From NCBI GenBank assembly GCA_937902925.1, contig CALFNN010000095.1, forward strand, positions 1-52,497: a stretch of DNA of 52,497 nucleotides, in the 5' to 3' direction. Origin of the DNA: an uncultured Opitutaceae bacterium (lineage in GTDB: Bacteria; Verrucomicrobiota; Verrucomicrobiia; Opitutales; Opitutaceae). Below, piece after piece: positions 33,437 through 42,550 of this stretch (position 1 is its first letter; each line of letters begins with the position of its first letter). The position numbers were made by a program, and so were the translations under genes. The notes under the pieces are model-generated. The model had not been told where the DNA came from and ran no database searches. It saw only the letters and a program-made list of their open reading frames with translations.

Positions 33437-36400
33437 TCAAAGCTTCTTCGTCAGCTGCACGGAATACGCCCGGCCGCGGGCGAGCGTGTTGTAGACCGCC
33501 GGGTCGTAACCGCGCGAGTCGCTCGAGAGCGGCGGCTTCGCGTCGAAGAGATTCACGACGCCAAGGCGGAGATTCGTGTTGGCGAGCCATTTGTTTTGGG
33601 CCGCGAACCGGTAGGTCACGTAGGCGTTATACGACTTCGAGTCGTGCACCACGTAACGGTAGGAATAGGCGCCGTTGGTGTAGACCGGCTGGATGTAGCT
33701 CGGATCGCCGAGCGAATCCCAGGTCGCCTGCGTGGTCGTCGCACCGCTGTCGGTGTAGCGGCCGATGTAGTAGAAGCCGAAACCCGCACCCCATTGCTTG
33801 CGGTGCCAGTTGAGCGAGGTCGTGCCGCGCCACTCCGGGTCCGAGCCGCCGATCGCCGCGGAGTTCGTGCCGCGCAACTCGGTGCGGGTCGCGCCGGCGG
33901 CGGTGTAGGAATGGAAGTCGAGGAGGTGCGTCCAGGTGGTGTCGAACGTGAACTGGCCGGCCGCCAGCGCGGGCAGCCGGTAGTTCATGTTGAAATCGAA
34001 ACCGTTCACGAACTCCTCGGCCTTGTTGAAGTAGGTGGTCTTGAGGAAATCAATCGCGCCGACCACGGCCCGCTGGTTGCCGGGCACCTGCTTCGCGTTG
34101 TAGGCCGTGAAGAAATCCTTGTCGGCCTGCGTGACCGGCAGCCGGGCGACGGACGGGTCGCCCTGGTAGTTCGCGGTGCCGGAGCCGAGGTCGATCGCGT
34201 TGATGTTCTGGCCGGCGGCGAGGGCCGCCTGCGTCGCGGCCTGGAGCGCGGCCGTGTCGTCGGCGATCGAGCCGGACGAGGAGATCAGGTTCTTCTGGCG
34301 GATCTCCCAGTAATCGACGGAAACCGAGAGTCCCTTCAGGCGAGGCACCTCGATGACGATGCCGGCGGATTTGCCGACGGAGGTCTCGGGACTGAGGGAA
34401 CGATTACCCTGGGCGACGCTGCGGCGGTTCGACGCGCCGTCGGTGGGCAGGCCGGTGACGGCGCTGCGGTAGGTGTCGGTGCTGCCGGTCACCGTGCGGA
34501 TGAGCGTGCCGGTGAAGAGCTGGGCGAGGTTGGGCGCATGGAAGCCCTCGTTATACGAGCCGCGAACCATGATCCACGGCGTGGGGCGCCAGTTGATGCC
34601 GTATTTCGGTTTCGTGGTGTCGCCGAAATCGGTGTAGCTCTCGTAGCGGGCGGACGCAGAGAGTTCGAGCGACTCGACCAACGGCAGCTTGAACTCGCGG
34701 CCGACCACCGGGATGACGGTCTCCGCATAGAGCGCGGCGACATGCCGCATGCCGTGCGTATCCGAGTTCGGCGAGAACCCAAGGAAATCGTTCGAGGCCG
34801 GGTCGAGCCCGGAGCCGGGTGGATTGAGGCCGGCGTAGGGCGGGCGGTAGTCGTCGTAGCCCTCGAGGCGGAACTCGCCGCCGAACGCGCCGCCGATCTT
34901 GTTGCCGCCCCAGAGCGGGAGCACGTCGCCCGACGCGTGGAAATCGCCACTGCCGAGCTTCGTGATGCCGTTGCGAATGAAGGCCGACGTGAACGTCGAC
35001 GTGATGCTCGTGGGATTCTTGTAGTCGCCGGTGACGACCAGCGTGCCGTTTTGCACGGCGAAGGTGCGCGTGAACGGATTGAACGCCTTGGCGGGATCGG
35101 TCTGGTTGATCGCCGCGATGAGCAGGCTCTTCCGGCTCGGGCCGGCCTCGTATTCGATGTCGCGGGCCGCCGACCACAGGAGCGCGGCTTCCCACGTCCA
35201 CGAGCCGGCCAGTTTGCCGCGAAGCCCGGCCACGCCGCGATAAACGGAGTCGGTCACGATGTCGGTGCGGTCCGGCAGATCGGTGAGGCGCTTGTTGCTG
35301 ATGACGACCGCCGTCGGCGGGCCGGTGAGGCGCGCCGAGCCGTCGGTGTTGGGCGCGCCGGTCGGGGACCAGAAGCGCGTGCCGAAGGGATTCCACGGAT
35401 TGGTCGCGGGCACGACGATGTCGCCGTCGGTCGAGCGCGTGATACCGTCGGGCTCACGGTAAGTCACCGAGCGCGCCTGATAGAGACTGAGGTCGGAGAA
35501 GAAGGTGACGCGATCGCTGATGTCATACTCGCCGCTCGCGAAGACGTTGGCGCGCGTGGTCTGCGGCTGGATGACGCGATAGGTGTTGTTGTTCCAGTAG
35601 AAGTCGTGCGTGACGCCGGCGCGGCTCGGCGTGCCCGTCTGGAACCCGACGCCGGTCGCCGTCGGCACGAGGTAGAATTGCCCCGACGTTGCCGCGAGCG
35701 AAGACGGGATGCCGGCCGGCCGGCCGGTCACGAACGAGCCATCCGCCGCGACGGACCCGAGCAGGAAGTTGCCGTATTCGGTGGTGGCGGAGCGCAGGTT
35801 GAAGGTCGTGTTCGTCGACACGTTCCACGGCGCCGGCGCGCGGAGGCTGTTGTCCGCCTCGGCCGCAAACGACCGGTCGCGCACATACATCGCCTGGCGG
35901 TTGTAGAAGTCGGCGGTGATCACGCCCCGGCCCTTGCCGTGCGCGAAATTCTGGCCGTGGGTCAGCGTCGCGCGAAACTCGCCACCATCGTGATAATTGG
36001 TTTCGCCGTAGCGCAGCGCCAACTCGGTGCCGCGAAAATTCCGGTCGGTGACGTAGTTGATCACGCCGGCGACGGCGTCGGTGCCGTAGATCGACGACGC
36101 GCCGTCGCGCAACACCTCGACGCGATCGAGGCCACGATTCGGCAACTGGTTCACATTGGTCGACAGCGTCGGCACGCCGGCCTCCGACTGGCTGATCGGG
36201 TGCGGCGCGAGCCGGCGGCCGTTGACCAGCACGAGCGTGTTGCTCGAGGGGATGCCGCGGAGCGAGACCGTGGCGTTGTCGCCGCGCGCGGTGGCACCGA
36301 GCGTCGCGGTCTCGTTGCCGGGCAGGCCCGTCACCTGCGGCAGCGCGGTGAGGAGCTCGGAGGGTTGCGAGGCGTCGCGCAGGTCGAAGTCGGTCGCCGA

Positions 36401-36592
36401 GAGGATCGTGACGGGGAGCACTTTTTCCTGTTCGAGGCGCTGGATGTTCGAGCCGGTGACGGTAAACGCCTCGAGCTTGATCGGCTCATCGGGTTTGGCC
36501 GCGACCGCGGGGACGGTCGGCGCCGTTTGCGCGGCGGCCACGCCCGCAAGCGCGAGCACGGCGAGGACGGTGGGAAGTCGGTTGGTTTTCAT
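33437..36592 (-). CDS. TonB-dependent outer-membrane receptor (large, putative peptide-type)
   Basis: This is a 1051-residue receptor. The signal peptide (VLAVLALAGVAAAQ) is followed by EAFTVTGSNIQRLEQ, a TonB-box-like start. The plug has VLVNGRRLAPHP, NRGLDRVEVLRDGASSIYG and TDAVAGVINYV. A long barrel ends in an aromatic-rich terminus (YSVQLTKKL). Size and the GSNI motif match receptors common in verrucomicrobia and xanthomonads whose ligands are mostly unknown. The ATG overlaps the stop of the secreted hydrolase gene by 4 bases, so translation is coupled. The operon (NhaC, isoaspartyl peptidase, hydrolase) suggests a peptide or amino-acid-derived substrate, but this is inference. A terminator follows at 33381-33419. 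Confidence 0.93.
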   Translation of the reverse strand: MKTNRLPTVLAVLALAGVAAAQTAPTVPAVAAKPDEPIKLEAFTVTGSNIQRLEQEKVLPVTILSATDFDLRDASQPSELLTALPQVTGLPGNETATLGATARGDNATVSLRGIPSSNTLVLVNGRRLAPHPISQSEAGVPTLSTNVNQLPNRGLDRVEVLRDGASSIYGTDAVAGVINYVTDRNFRGTELALRYGETNYHDGGEFRATLTHGQNFAHGKGRGVITADFYNRQAMYVRDRSFAAEADNSLRAPAPWNVSTNTTFNLRSATTEYGNFLLGSVAADGSFVTGRPAGIPSSLAATSGQFYLVPTATGVGFQTGTPSRAGVTHDFYWNNNTYRVIQPQTTRANVFASGEYDISDRVTFFSDLSLYQARSVTYREPDGITRSTDGDIVVPATNPWNPFGTRFWSPTGAPNTDGSARLTGPPTAVVISNKRLTDLPDRTDIVTDSVYRGVAGLRGKLAGSWTWEAALLWSAARDIEYEAGPSRKSLLIAAINQTDPAKAFNPFTRTFAVQNGTLVVTGDYKNPTSITSTFTSAFIRNGITKLGSGDFHASGDVLPLWGGNKIGGAFGGEFRLEGYDDYRPPYAGLNPPGSGLDPASNDFLGFSPNSDTHGMRHVAALYAETVIPVVGREFKLPLVESLELSASARYESYTDFGDTTKPKYGINWRPTPWIMVRGSYNEGFHAPNLAQLFTGTLIRTVTGSTDTYRSAVTGLPTDGASNRRSVAQGNRSLSPETSVGKSAGIVIEVPRLKGLSVSVDYWEIRQKNLISSSGSIADDTAALQAATQAALAAGQNINAIDLGSGTANYQGDPSVARLPVTQADKDFFTAYNAKQVPGNQRAVVGAIDFLKTTYFNKAEEFVNGFDFNMNYRLPALAAGQFTFDTTWTHLLDFHSYTAAGATRTELRGTNSAAIGGSDPEWRGTTSLNWHRKQWGAGFGFYYIGRYTDSGATTTQATWDSLGDPSYIQPVYTNGAYSYRYVVHDSKSYNAYVTYRFAAQNKWLANTNLRLGVVNLFDAKPPLSSDSRGYDPAVYNTLARGRAYSVQLTKKL

Positions 36593-37491
36593 GGGTGGTG
36601 GGTTTGATGGGCAGCGTCAGGCAAAAGGGAATCCACGGCGAACGGCGCCATGCCCTTGTCGGAGTGGCCGACGCCCGGCGCGGTCGCCAGACGCCAGCCC
36701 AAGGTGGTGTGCAACGCGCGGGCTGCGTCCTCGGCGTGCGCGAAGAAGAACTGGCCGCGCGCGAAGCGGAAAGGGCCCTGTGCGTCAGCTTCCGGCGTAT
36801 GACGCAGAAGCTTGTCGGTCGGATCGGTGTCCGCCGTGCCGAGGAGGACGACCAGCGGCAGCGCGAGCGCATGGCGGAGATCGTCGGCGCCGACCGGCGT
36901 GCCCTTCAGCCCGTAGGGAAACGGCGTCGCGAGGTCCGGCAGCATATACCATCCGGCGTTGGCGCTCACGACGCGAGCGAGCCGTGCGTCGGGCACGAAG
37001 TAGACGAACCGCTGCACGAACTGCGCACCGGCGGAGTGTCCGTAGAGGCTGTAGCGCTCGCTGCGGTTGCCCGTGCGCTCGCACACGGCGTCGAAGACCG
37101 GCTCGATCATGCTGAAGGCCCATTGCTCGCGCGGGATCGCGTGGCCGGCGGCATCGACCGTGTTGCCGTAGATGTAACCCTCGTTGCCCGGAAATTCCGC
37201 GAGGGAAAATTCCGGCACGACGACGAGAAAATGCCGGGCGCGCGCCAGCGGAATCCAGTCGTTGAGGTAATCTTCGCCGTTGCGCTTCACGCCATGCATC
37301 ACGAGCACGACCGGCGTCTGCGGCGTCGCGCCCGGCGGCGAAAAATACCGGACCGTCACGCGATGAGCGGCGCGGGCGAGGACGAAGTTTTCGCCGGCGC
37401 CCGCGGGCGGCGGCGGCGGCGATTCGGCCGCCGGGGCCGCGGCGACGGCGAAGCCGGCCAGCAGGGTAAGGAGGGAGCAGCGGGTTTTCAT
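36589..37491 (-). CDS. Secreted alpha/beta hydrolase
   Basis: The product has 300 residues. The signal peptide runs to about residue 22 (LLTLLAGFAVAAAPAAE). The alpha/beta-hydrolase core has the oxyanion region VLVMHGVKRN, the nucleophile Ser153 in GHSAG (151-155), an acid candidate in LGTADTDPTD (Asp221 or 223) and His276 in GVGHSDKG. The overall plan resembles esterases and depolymerases of the PHB-depolymerase-like group. It begins 2 bases after the isoaspartyl peptidase stop and overlaps the receptor gene by 4 bases, so it is operonic with both. A periplasmic or outer-membrane location is likely, and the substrate could be an ester or amide released before uptake. Confidence 0.84.
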   Translation of the reverse strand: MKTRCSLLTLLAGFAVAAAPAAESPPPPPAGAGENFVLARAAHRVTVRYFSPPGATPQTPVVLVMHGVKRNGEDYLNDWIPLARARHFLVVVPEFSLAEFPGNEGYIYGNTVDAAGHAIPREQWAFSMIEPVFDAVCERTGNRSERYSLYGHSAGAQFVQRFVYFVPDARLARVVSANAGWYMLPDLATPFPYGLKGTPVGADDLRHALALPLVVLLGTADTDPTDKLLRHTPEADAQGPFRFARGQFFFAHAEDAARALHTTLGWRLATAPGVGHSDKGMAPFAVDSLLPDAAHQTHHP

Positions 37492-37493
37492 GG

Positions 37494-38477
37494 TCAAAAG
37501 GCGGGCCATTCCTGCACAGTGTCGTAGATCGCGGTGCGGGGAATTCCGGTCGCGTCGATCCAGCCGCGATACATCCCCTCGGTGTTGAACGGCAGGGCGC
37601 AACGGCCGCGGCGATCGATCGCGATCAGCCCGCCGTGCCCCGGCAACCGCCGGCGGATCACCGCCTCCGCCGCCGCCGGCAGATCGAGCCCGCGGTGCTC
37701 GACGAGCGCCGACACGTCATGCGCCGCCACCGCGCGCACGAACGCCTCGCCCTGGCCGGTGCACGAAACCGCGCAGGTGGCGTTGTTCGCGTAGACGCCC
37801 GCGCCGGGAATCGACGCCTGGCCGATGCGCCCGGACATCTTGTTGCTCGTGCCGCCGGACGATGTCGCGGCGGCGAGATTGCCGGCGGCGTCGCACGCGA
37901 CCGCGCCCACGGTGCCCATCGCTTCCGGACTGCCCGGATCGGCATGCACCACCACGTCCTCGGAGAGCGCCGTGCGGTTCGTTCCCCGCAGCCGCATCAT
38001 TGCATCCCAGCGAAACTGCGTGAAAAAATACTCGGGCGCCTCGAACGCGAGCCCCTGCTCCGCCGCGAACCGCTCCGCCGGCTCGCCGGCCAGCGTGACG
38101 TGCGGCGTGCGCTCCATCACGCGCCGTGCCAGCCGCACCGGATTGCGCACCCGGCGCAACAACGACGCCGCGCCGGCGCGCTGCGTCGCGCCATCCATGA
38201 TCGACGCCTCCATCTCGACGTGGCCGTCGCGGGTGAATGCCGAGCCGCGGCCCGCGTTGAAGAGCGGGCAATCCTCCAGCCATGTCACGGTGGCTTCCAC
38301 CGCGTCGAGGCCCGCCCCGCCGGTCGCGAGCACGCGCCAGCCTGCGCGCAGCGCGGTGTGCAGCGCCGCATGGAATTCCGCGGCACGCTCCGCGGTCATG
38401 TCCGCCCGCGGCAGCGCGCCGGCGCCGCCGTGCAGGGCGAGACCGATCGCCGGCTTAGCTTCCGGGTTGGGTTTCAT
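37494..38477 (-). CDS. iaaA: Isoaspartyl peptidase / L-asparaginase (plant-type, Ntn hydrolase)
   Basis: The product has 327 residues. Enzymes of this family cleave beta-aspartyl dipeptides and asparagine, after self-cleavage that exposes a Thr nucleophile. The cleavage site is visible at AMGTVGAVACDAAGNLAAAT, with Thr189 as the predicted catalytic residue. The Gly-rich loops SSGGTSNKMSGRIGQASIPG and LHGGAGALPRAD are family-typical. No leader peptide is seen, so it is cytoplasmic. It overlaps the NhaC gene by 23 bases upstream and touches the hydrolase gene downstream, so these are one operon. Dipeptides of isoaspartate, from damaged proteins or cyanophycin breakdown, are the natural candidate substrates. 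Confidence 0.92.
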   Translation of the reverse strand: MKPNPEAKPAIGLALHGGAGALPRADMTAERAAEFHAALHTALRAGWRVLATGGAGLDAVEATVTWLEDCPLFNAGRGSAFTRDGHVEMEASIMDGATQRAGAASLLRRVRNPVRLARRVMERTPHVTLAGEPAERFAAEQGLAFEAPEYFFTQFRWDAMMRLRGTNRTALSEDVVVHADPGSPEAMGTVGAVACDAAGNLAAATSSGGTSNKMSGRIGQASIPGAGVYANNATCAVSCTGQGEAFVRAVAAHDVSALVEHRGLDLPAAAEAVIRRRLPGHGGLIAIDRRGRCALPFNTEGMYRGWIDATGIPRTAIYDTVQEWPAF

Positions 38478-39891
38478 CTTCGTTGATCCGCGGTGCCATC
38501 GTCAGGCCCGTGAGCCCCGCGAGCAGGGTGAAGGCCACGCCGGCGTAGCAGAACACCGCCCACGGCGCGTAGGTCATCACCGGCACGCCGAGCGTCCCGC
38601 TCATGAACGCGCCCGCGATGCTCCAGGGAAGCAGCGGGACCCCGACGATGCCGCAGTCGCCCACGACGCGCGTGAGATTCTTCCCGGCGAGCCCGAGCCG
38701 GCGGTAAACCGGCCCGAAAAGTTCCGACGGCAGCAGGATGCACACGAACGCCGCGCCGGTCATCAGTTCGACCACGAGGCAGCCTGCCGCCGTGGCCGCG
38801 ACGAGCCGCGACGTGTTCGTGGTGAACTTGAACAACCGCTGCAGCACCGGCTCGAGCAGGCCTGCCTTCTGCAGCACGCCGCTGAACGCAAAGGCGCACA
38901 GCGCGATCAGCGTCACGTGCATCATCGCCTCCATGCCGCCCTGCGCGAGCAGCCGGTCGACGAGCGCCAGCCCGGTGTGCGGCGTGTAGCCGGCGACCGT
39001 GATGTTCAGCGCGTCGACGACGGGGACGCCTTGCACGACGACCGCGAGCACCACGGCCACCGCCACCGACAGCAGCATGCCGGGCAGCACGGGCCGGTTG
39101 CCGATCGCGAGCACCAGCGTCAACAACGGCGGCAGCAGCAACCACGGACTGAACACAAACGCCTTCGCGAGCGCCTGGCGCACCTCGTCGTCCGCCGCGA
39201 GCGAACCATGCACGACAATCGCCGCATGATGTCCGCCGACCAGCGCATAGGCGACCAGTCCCACGCCAAACGCCGGGACGGTCGTCCACAGGCAATGGCG
39301 GATGTGGTCGTAGATGTTCACGCGGGCGACCGCGACGGCGAAGTTGGCATTCGCCGCGAAAGGGGAAATCTTGTCCCCGAGGTAAGCCCCCGCCACCAGC
39401 GCTCCCGCCGCCGGTCCCGCCGGCACGCCGAGTCCGTGCGCGATGCCCATGAACGCCACGCCCACGGTGCCGATCGTTCCGTAGCCGGTTCCGGTCAGGC
39501 ACGACACGAGACCGGTGGCCAGCGACGCGGTGACGAGAAACATCCGCGGGGAAATCATTCCGAGCCCGTAATAAATGATCATCGGGATGGTCCCCGCCGC
39601 GAGCCAGCTGGCGATGAGCGCGCCCACTACGACGACAATGAGCATCGCCGGCATGCCTTTCATGATGCTCTGCAGCATCCCGGCCTGCATTTCACGCCAG
39701 CCCAGCCCCAACCAACGCGCCAATCCACCCGTCAGGGCGGTCGCGATGACGAGCATCACCTCGACCTTGATTTTGTAGACCCCGAAACCGACGCCGATCA
39801 GCAGTGCCGTGCCGACGATGGGGATGAGCGAATGGGCCAGCGTGGGGGTGCGCTTGAGCTCGGGCGACGGGGCGATCAGGCCGGTGTCCAT
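38455..39891 (-). CDS. nhaC: NhaC-family Na+/H+ antiporter
   Basis: This is a 478-residue inner-membrane transporter with about 11-12 hydrophobic segments. Family marks are SCLTGTGYGTIGTVGVAFMG, AGAYLGDKISPFAANANFAV (the typical GDKxSP motif) and GVPLLPWSIAGAFMSGTLGV late in the chain. NhaC relatives exchange sodium for protons, and some move organic anions or amino acids in antiport (the MleN type). The start was set at 39889-39891 (MDTGLIAPS). It is the first gene of the operon with the isoaspartyl peptidase, hydrolase and TonB receptor, and is divergent from a GntR regulator whose probable operator lies 49 bases upstream. A role in importing or exchanging an amino acid or organic anion is inferred. 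Confidence 0.9.
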   Translation of the reverse strand: MDTGLIAPSPELKRTPTLAHSLIPIVGTALLIGVGFGVYKIKVEVMLVIATALTGGLARWLGLGWREMQAGMLQSIMKGMPAMLIVVVVGALIASWLAAGTIPMIIYYGLGMISPRMFLVTASLATGLVSCLTGTGYGTIGTVGVAFMGIAHGLGVPAGPAAGALVAGAYLGDKISPFAANANFAVAVARVNIYDHIRHCLWTTVPAFGVGLVAYALVGGHHAAIVVHGSLAADDEVRQALAKAFVFSPWLLLPPLLTLVLAIGNRPVLPGMLLSVAVAVVLAVVVQGVPVVDALNITVAGYTPHTGLALVDRLLAQGGMEAMMHVTLIALCAFAFSGVLQKAGLLEPVLQRLFKFTTNTSRLVAATAAGCLVVELMTGAAFVCILLPSELFGPVYRRLGLAGKNLTRVVGDCGIVGVPLLPWSIAGAFMSGTLGVPVMTYAPWAVFCYAGVAFTLLAGLTGLTMAPRINEDETQPGS

Positions 39892-39939
39892 GGGGATTTG
39901 CCAGTTATGGCGGAAGAAAGCGGAGCGCAACCTCACCAA

Positions 39940-39958
39940 TTGTATACTTGTATACAAG
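39940..39958. promoter_or_regulatory. Operator palindrome of GntR/FCD type
   Basis: Bases 39940-39957 read TTGTATAC-TT-GTATACAA, a perfect 8-bp inverted repeat with a 2-base spacer. Inside it, 39947-39958 is the perfect 12-bp palindrome CTTGTATACAAG. Such TTGTATACAA-type sites are the usual targets of FadR-subfamily (FCD) GntR regulators, and a regulator of that family starts 74 bases away. It sits in the 140-base divergent gap before nhaC, so it is likely to control both directions. Confidence 0.82.
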
Positions 39959-40031
39959 GATATTTTGAACAATTTTATCGCCGGTTTTCCCGCCCTCCGT
40001 AACGTCACGGCTGTTCTTCACTTCCACCTCC

Positions 40032-40733
40032 ATGAGCACCGTTGTCCGGCCTTCGCTGATCGAGATCGCACCGCATGCGACCCGGCCTTCCGCACTGCCC
40101 GACCACGTCTACGCGGTGCTCAAGCACAAGATTCTCTCGTGCGCGCTGCCGCCCAACCAGCGCCTGGTCGAAAAGAATCTCTGCGAGGAACTGCACGTCT
40201 CCCGCACCCCTCTCCGCGAGGCGCTCAACCGGCTCAGCCACGAGGAACTCGTTTCGTTTCAACCCCACGCCGGCTATCGCGTCGCCCCGATCACGCTCGA
40301 CGGCTTCCGCAATCTCGTCGGCCTCCGGACCATCGTCGAGCCCCAGGCCGCCGCGGTCGCCGCCACCCGTGCGACCGCCGACGACATCGCCGAACTCCGG
40401 CGCTGCGCGACGCTGCCCTACGATCCCAACGATGATCGCGGGTTCGTCGACTACTGCCGCGCCAACGCCCGTTTCCATCTCCAGGTCGTCCGCACCGCGC
40501 GCAATCCGATGCTCGAGAATATCGTCATGGCCGCGCTCGACATGTATCAACGCCCGACCTATCTCCGCATCGGCCGCCAGCTCGATCCCGGCAACCCGTC
40601 CGCCAAGCACCACGGCATCGTCGACGCCATCGCGCAGCACGATCCCGCCGCGGCACAAGCCGCGATGTATCAGCATATCCGCGGCGGAGGTGAACGCATC
40701 CTCGAGGCCCTGAAGGCCGCCGGCTACGCCTGA
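40032..40733 (+). CDS. GntR-family regulator, FadR/FCD subfamily
   Basis: The product is a 233-residue cytoplasmic transcription regulator. The N-terminal winged helix-turn-helix spans residues 23-90 (DHVYAVLKHKILSCALPPNQ, VSRTPLREALNRL), and the C-terminal FCD ligand-binding domain about 100-225 (GLRTIVEPQAAAVAA, FHLQVVRTARNPMLENIV, HHGIVDAI). The His/Asp pattern of the FCD domain suggests a metal-bound carboxylate ligand. It is divergent from the nhaC operon with a palindromic site (39940-39958) between, so it most likely represses that operon until an acidic amino acid or other organic acid is present. The start at 40032 is the first ATG of the frame. Confidence 0.93.
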   Translation: MSTVVRPSLIEIAPHATRPSALPDHVYAVLKHKILSCALPPNQRLVEKNLCEELHVSRTPLREALNRLSHEELVSFQPHAGYRVAPITLDGFRNLVGLRTIVEPQAAAVAATRATADDIAELRRCATLPYDPNDDRGFVDYCRANARFHLQVVRTARNPMLENIVMAALDMYQRPTYLRIGRQLDPGNPSAKHHGIVDAIAQHDPAAAQAAMYQHIRGGGERILEALKAAGYA

Positions 40734-40796
40734 GTCCGCCCGCGCACCACGGGAAAAATCATCGCCACCCGCGTTCCGGCGCTTCAACCTTGGCGT

Positions 40797-40967
40797 GTGA
40801 CCAAGCTCTGCATCTTCGCCGGCACGACGATCTTTGGCATCGTCGGCAGTCTCGTCGCGGGCGCCTTCGGCATGGACACGTTTTCGCTGGGCTCGTTCTT
40901 CCTCAGCGGCGTCGGGAGCGTCGTGGGGGTCTACGTCGGCTGGAAAGTCGCGCAGAAGTTCAACTGA
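40797..40967 (+). CDS. Small membrane protein (56 residues)
   Basis: A GTG start at 40797 gives a 56-residue protein that ends at the TGA 40965-40967. It has two hydrophobic segments joined by a short loop: FAGTTIFGIVGSLVAGAFG and SFFLSGVGSVVGVYVGW, with a basic C-terminus (KVAQKFN). Glycine-rich hairpin membrane proteins of this size are common, and none can be named with confidence. It begins 63 bases after the GntR gene on the same strand and converges with the CDF transporter gene. It was overlooked by length filters, but composition and frame support it. Confidence 0.65.
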   Translation: MTKLCIFAGTTIFGIVGSLVAGAFGMDTFSLGSFFLSGVGSVVGVYVGWKVAQKFN

Positions 40968-40998
40968 CGACCGCCCCGGGGCCGCCGCCCGCGCCGCG

Positions 40999-41907
40999 TC
41001 ACTTCATCGGCTCGATGTGCACGGTCACGTCGCTGATCGCGTGCGGGCCCGAACCGATGAGTGCGTCTTTCACGGCGTGGGCGATGTCGTGACCCGCCCG
41101 CACGGTCAGCTCGCCGTCGACCCGCACCTGGATGTCCACGAGGTGGCTGAGTCCGCTCTTCCGCACCCGCACCTTGTCGAGCGCCTGCACGCCCGGCACC
41201 GCGAGCGCGATCGCCCGCACTTCGCCCTCGAACCGCGCCGACACCGCGGAATCCATCACGTCGCCCAGCGCCTTCCCGAACATCCCGACGCCGTTGAAGG
41301 CGATGATCACACAGGCAAACAGCGCCGCCCAGTCGTCGGCTGTCTCCCAGCCCGGGCCGCCCCAGACCGCGATGCTGATGCCAACGAACGCCGCGGCCGA
41401 GGTCATCGCATCCGACCAGTGGTGCAGCGCCTCGACGCCCAGCGCCGTGCTGCCGACTGCCTCGCCCACGACCCCCATCCGCCGCGAAAACCAGATCTTC
41501 GTCACGATCACCGCCGCCAGCACGAGCAGGGTCCACCAGGACGGGCCCTGGTGCGGGGTGATGATTTCGTGCACCGCGTGCAGCGCGATCCAGCCCGCCA
41601 CCGCGAACACGAACAGCGCCACGGCCAGCGCCGCGAGCGGCTCCGCCTTGCCGTGGCCATAGGGGTGGTTCGCATCGGGCGGCCGCGCCGCCACCCGGAA
41701 GCCCGCCCACACGAGCGTCGAGGAAAGGATGTCGAGGAGCGACTCCGCGCCGTCGGCGATCAGCGCGTAGGTGTGGCCGAAGATGCCACCGGAAAATTTC
41801 ACCGCGGCGAGCGCCGCGTTGAGCAGGATTCCGCGCCAGACCAGTCGCGCGCTGTCAAGGGCGCGGCGCTGCGTGGCGGCGTGTTCGCGGGCGAGCTCGA
41901 TGGGCAC
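40999..41907 (-). CDS. Cation diffusion facilitator (zinc/iron-type efflux)
   Basis: The product has 302 residues. Six membrane helices are followed by a C-terminal cytoplasmic domain (about 215-302). The metal-binding positions are visible: ESLLD in the second helix (Glu55 and Asp59, where relatives have Asp-x3-Asp) and HHWSD in the fifth. Homologues export Zn2+, Fe2+ or Mn2+ in exchange for protons. The start is GTG at 41907. No metal regulator gene is adjacent. It is on the minus strand and is divergent from the ACT-domain gene. Confidence 0.9.
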   Translation of the reverse strand: MPIELAREHAATQRRALDSARLVWRGILLNAALAAVKFSGGIFGHTYALIADGAESLLDILSSTLVWAGFRVAARPPDANHPYGHGKAEPLAALAVALFVFAVAGWIALHAVHEIITPHQGPSWWTLLVLAAVIVTKIWFSRRMGVVGEAVGSTALGVEALHHWSDAMTSAAAFVGISIAVWGGPGWETADDWAALFACVIIAFNGVGMFGKALGDVMDSAVSARFEGEVRAIALAVPGVQALDKVRVRKSGLSHLVDIQVRVDGELTVRAGHDIAHAVKDALIGSGPHAISDVTVHIEPMK

Positions 41908-41991
41908 CCCCGCAACCTAGGTGGCGACCTCGCCCGCCCGCGAGGCCGTAATTGACCCCGCGACCGCCCCCGGCCACGTTGCCTCGCCGCC

Positions 41992-42447
41992 ATGGCCGCG
42001 CAGACCAGCACTTCGTCCCACGATCCCGTGAAGCAGTTCTCCGTCTTCACCGAGAATCGCGTTGGCCGGCTCCATGACCTCACGGCGCTCCTCAAGGACA
42101 ACAACGTCCACGTCATGGCCATCACGGTCCTCGACACCACCGACTGCGCCATCGACCGCCTGATCGTCGACGATCCCGGCAAGGCCCGCGAGCTGATGAT
42201 CAGCAACGATTTTCCCTACTCCGAGTGCAATGTCCTCGCCGTCGAGATCACCGACGAGTCGGAGCTCAACGGCGTGCTCGCCGCGCTGCTCGAGGCCGAG
42301 ATCAACATCCATTACATCTACAGCTTCATCAAGCGCCCCGAGGGCCGCTCCGCGCTGGCGATCAACGCCGAGGACATCGAGGTCGCCGCGCAGGCGCTCA
42401 ACCGCCGTGGCTTCCGCGTGCTCACCCAGCGCGACATCGCGCGGTGA
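41992..42447 (+). CDS. Tandem ACT-domain protein
   Basis: The product is a 151-residue cytoplasmic protein made of two ACT domains: residues about 12-80 (QFSVFTENRVGRLHDLTALL, VHVMAITVLDTTDCAIDRLI) and about 80-150 (NVLAVEITDESELNGVLAAL, INIHYIYSFI). The tandem ACT format without an enzyme is found in small amino-acid-binding regulatory proteins, but its ligand is unknown. The start (ATG 41992) fits the first ACT strand. A non-coding gap of 134 bases follows before the convergent DUF3299 gene, and it contains a short heptamer repeat. Confidence 0.88.
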   Translation: MAAQTSTSSHDPVKQFSVFTENRVGRLHDLTALLKDNNVHVMAITVLDTTDCAIDRLIVDDPGKARELMISNDFPYSECNVLAVEITDESELNGVLAALLEAEINIHYIYSFIKRPEGRSALAINAEDIEVAAQALNRRGFRVLTQRDIAR

Positions 42448-42550
42448 AAGACCGCGCCCGGCGCGGAAACCACAAACGTCGGAGTCCAAACCCCAAGAAT
42501 CCCGCCGACCTGCGTTCCGAAAAATCGGCGACTGGATATTCTCTGGAGCG

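Noticed and set aside
33596-36607. 1003-residue open frame antisense to the second TonB receptor
   Set aside because: Same reason: a long GC-rich shadow with no leader and no recognisable domain.
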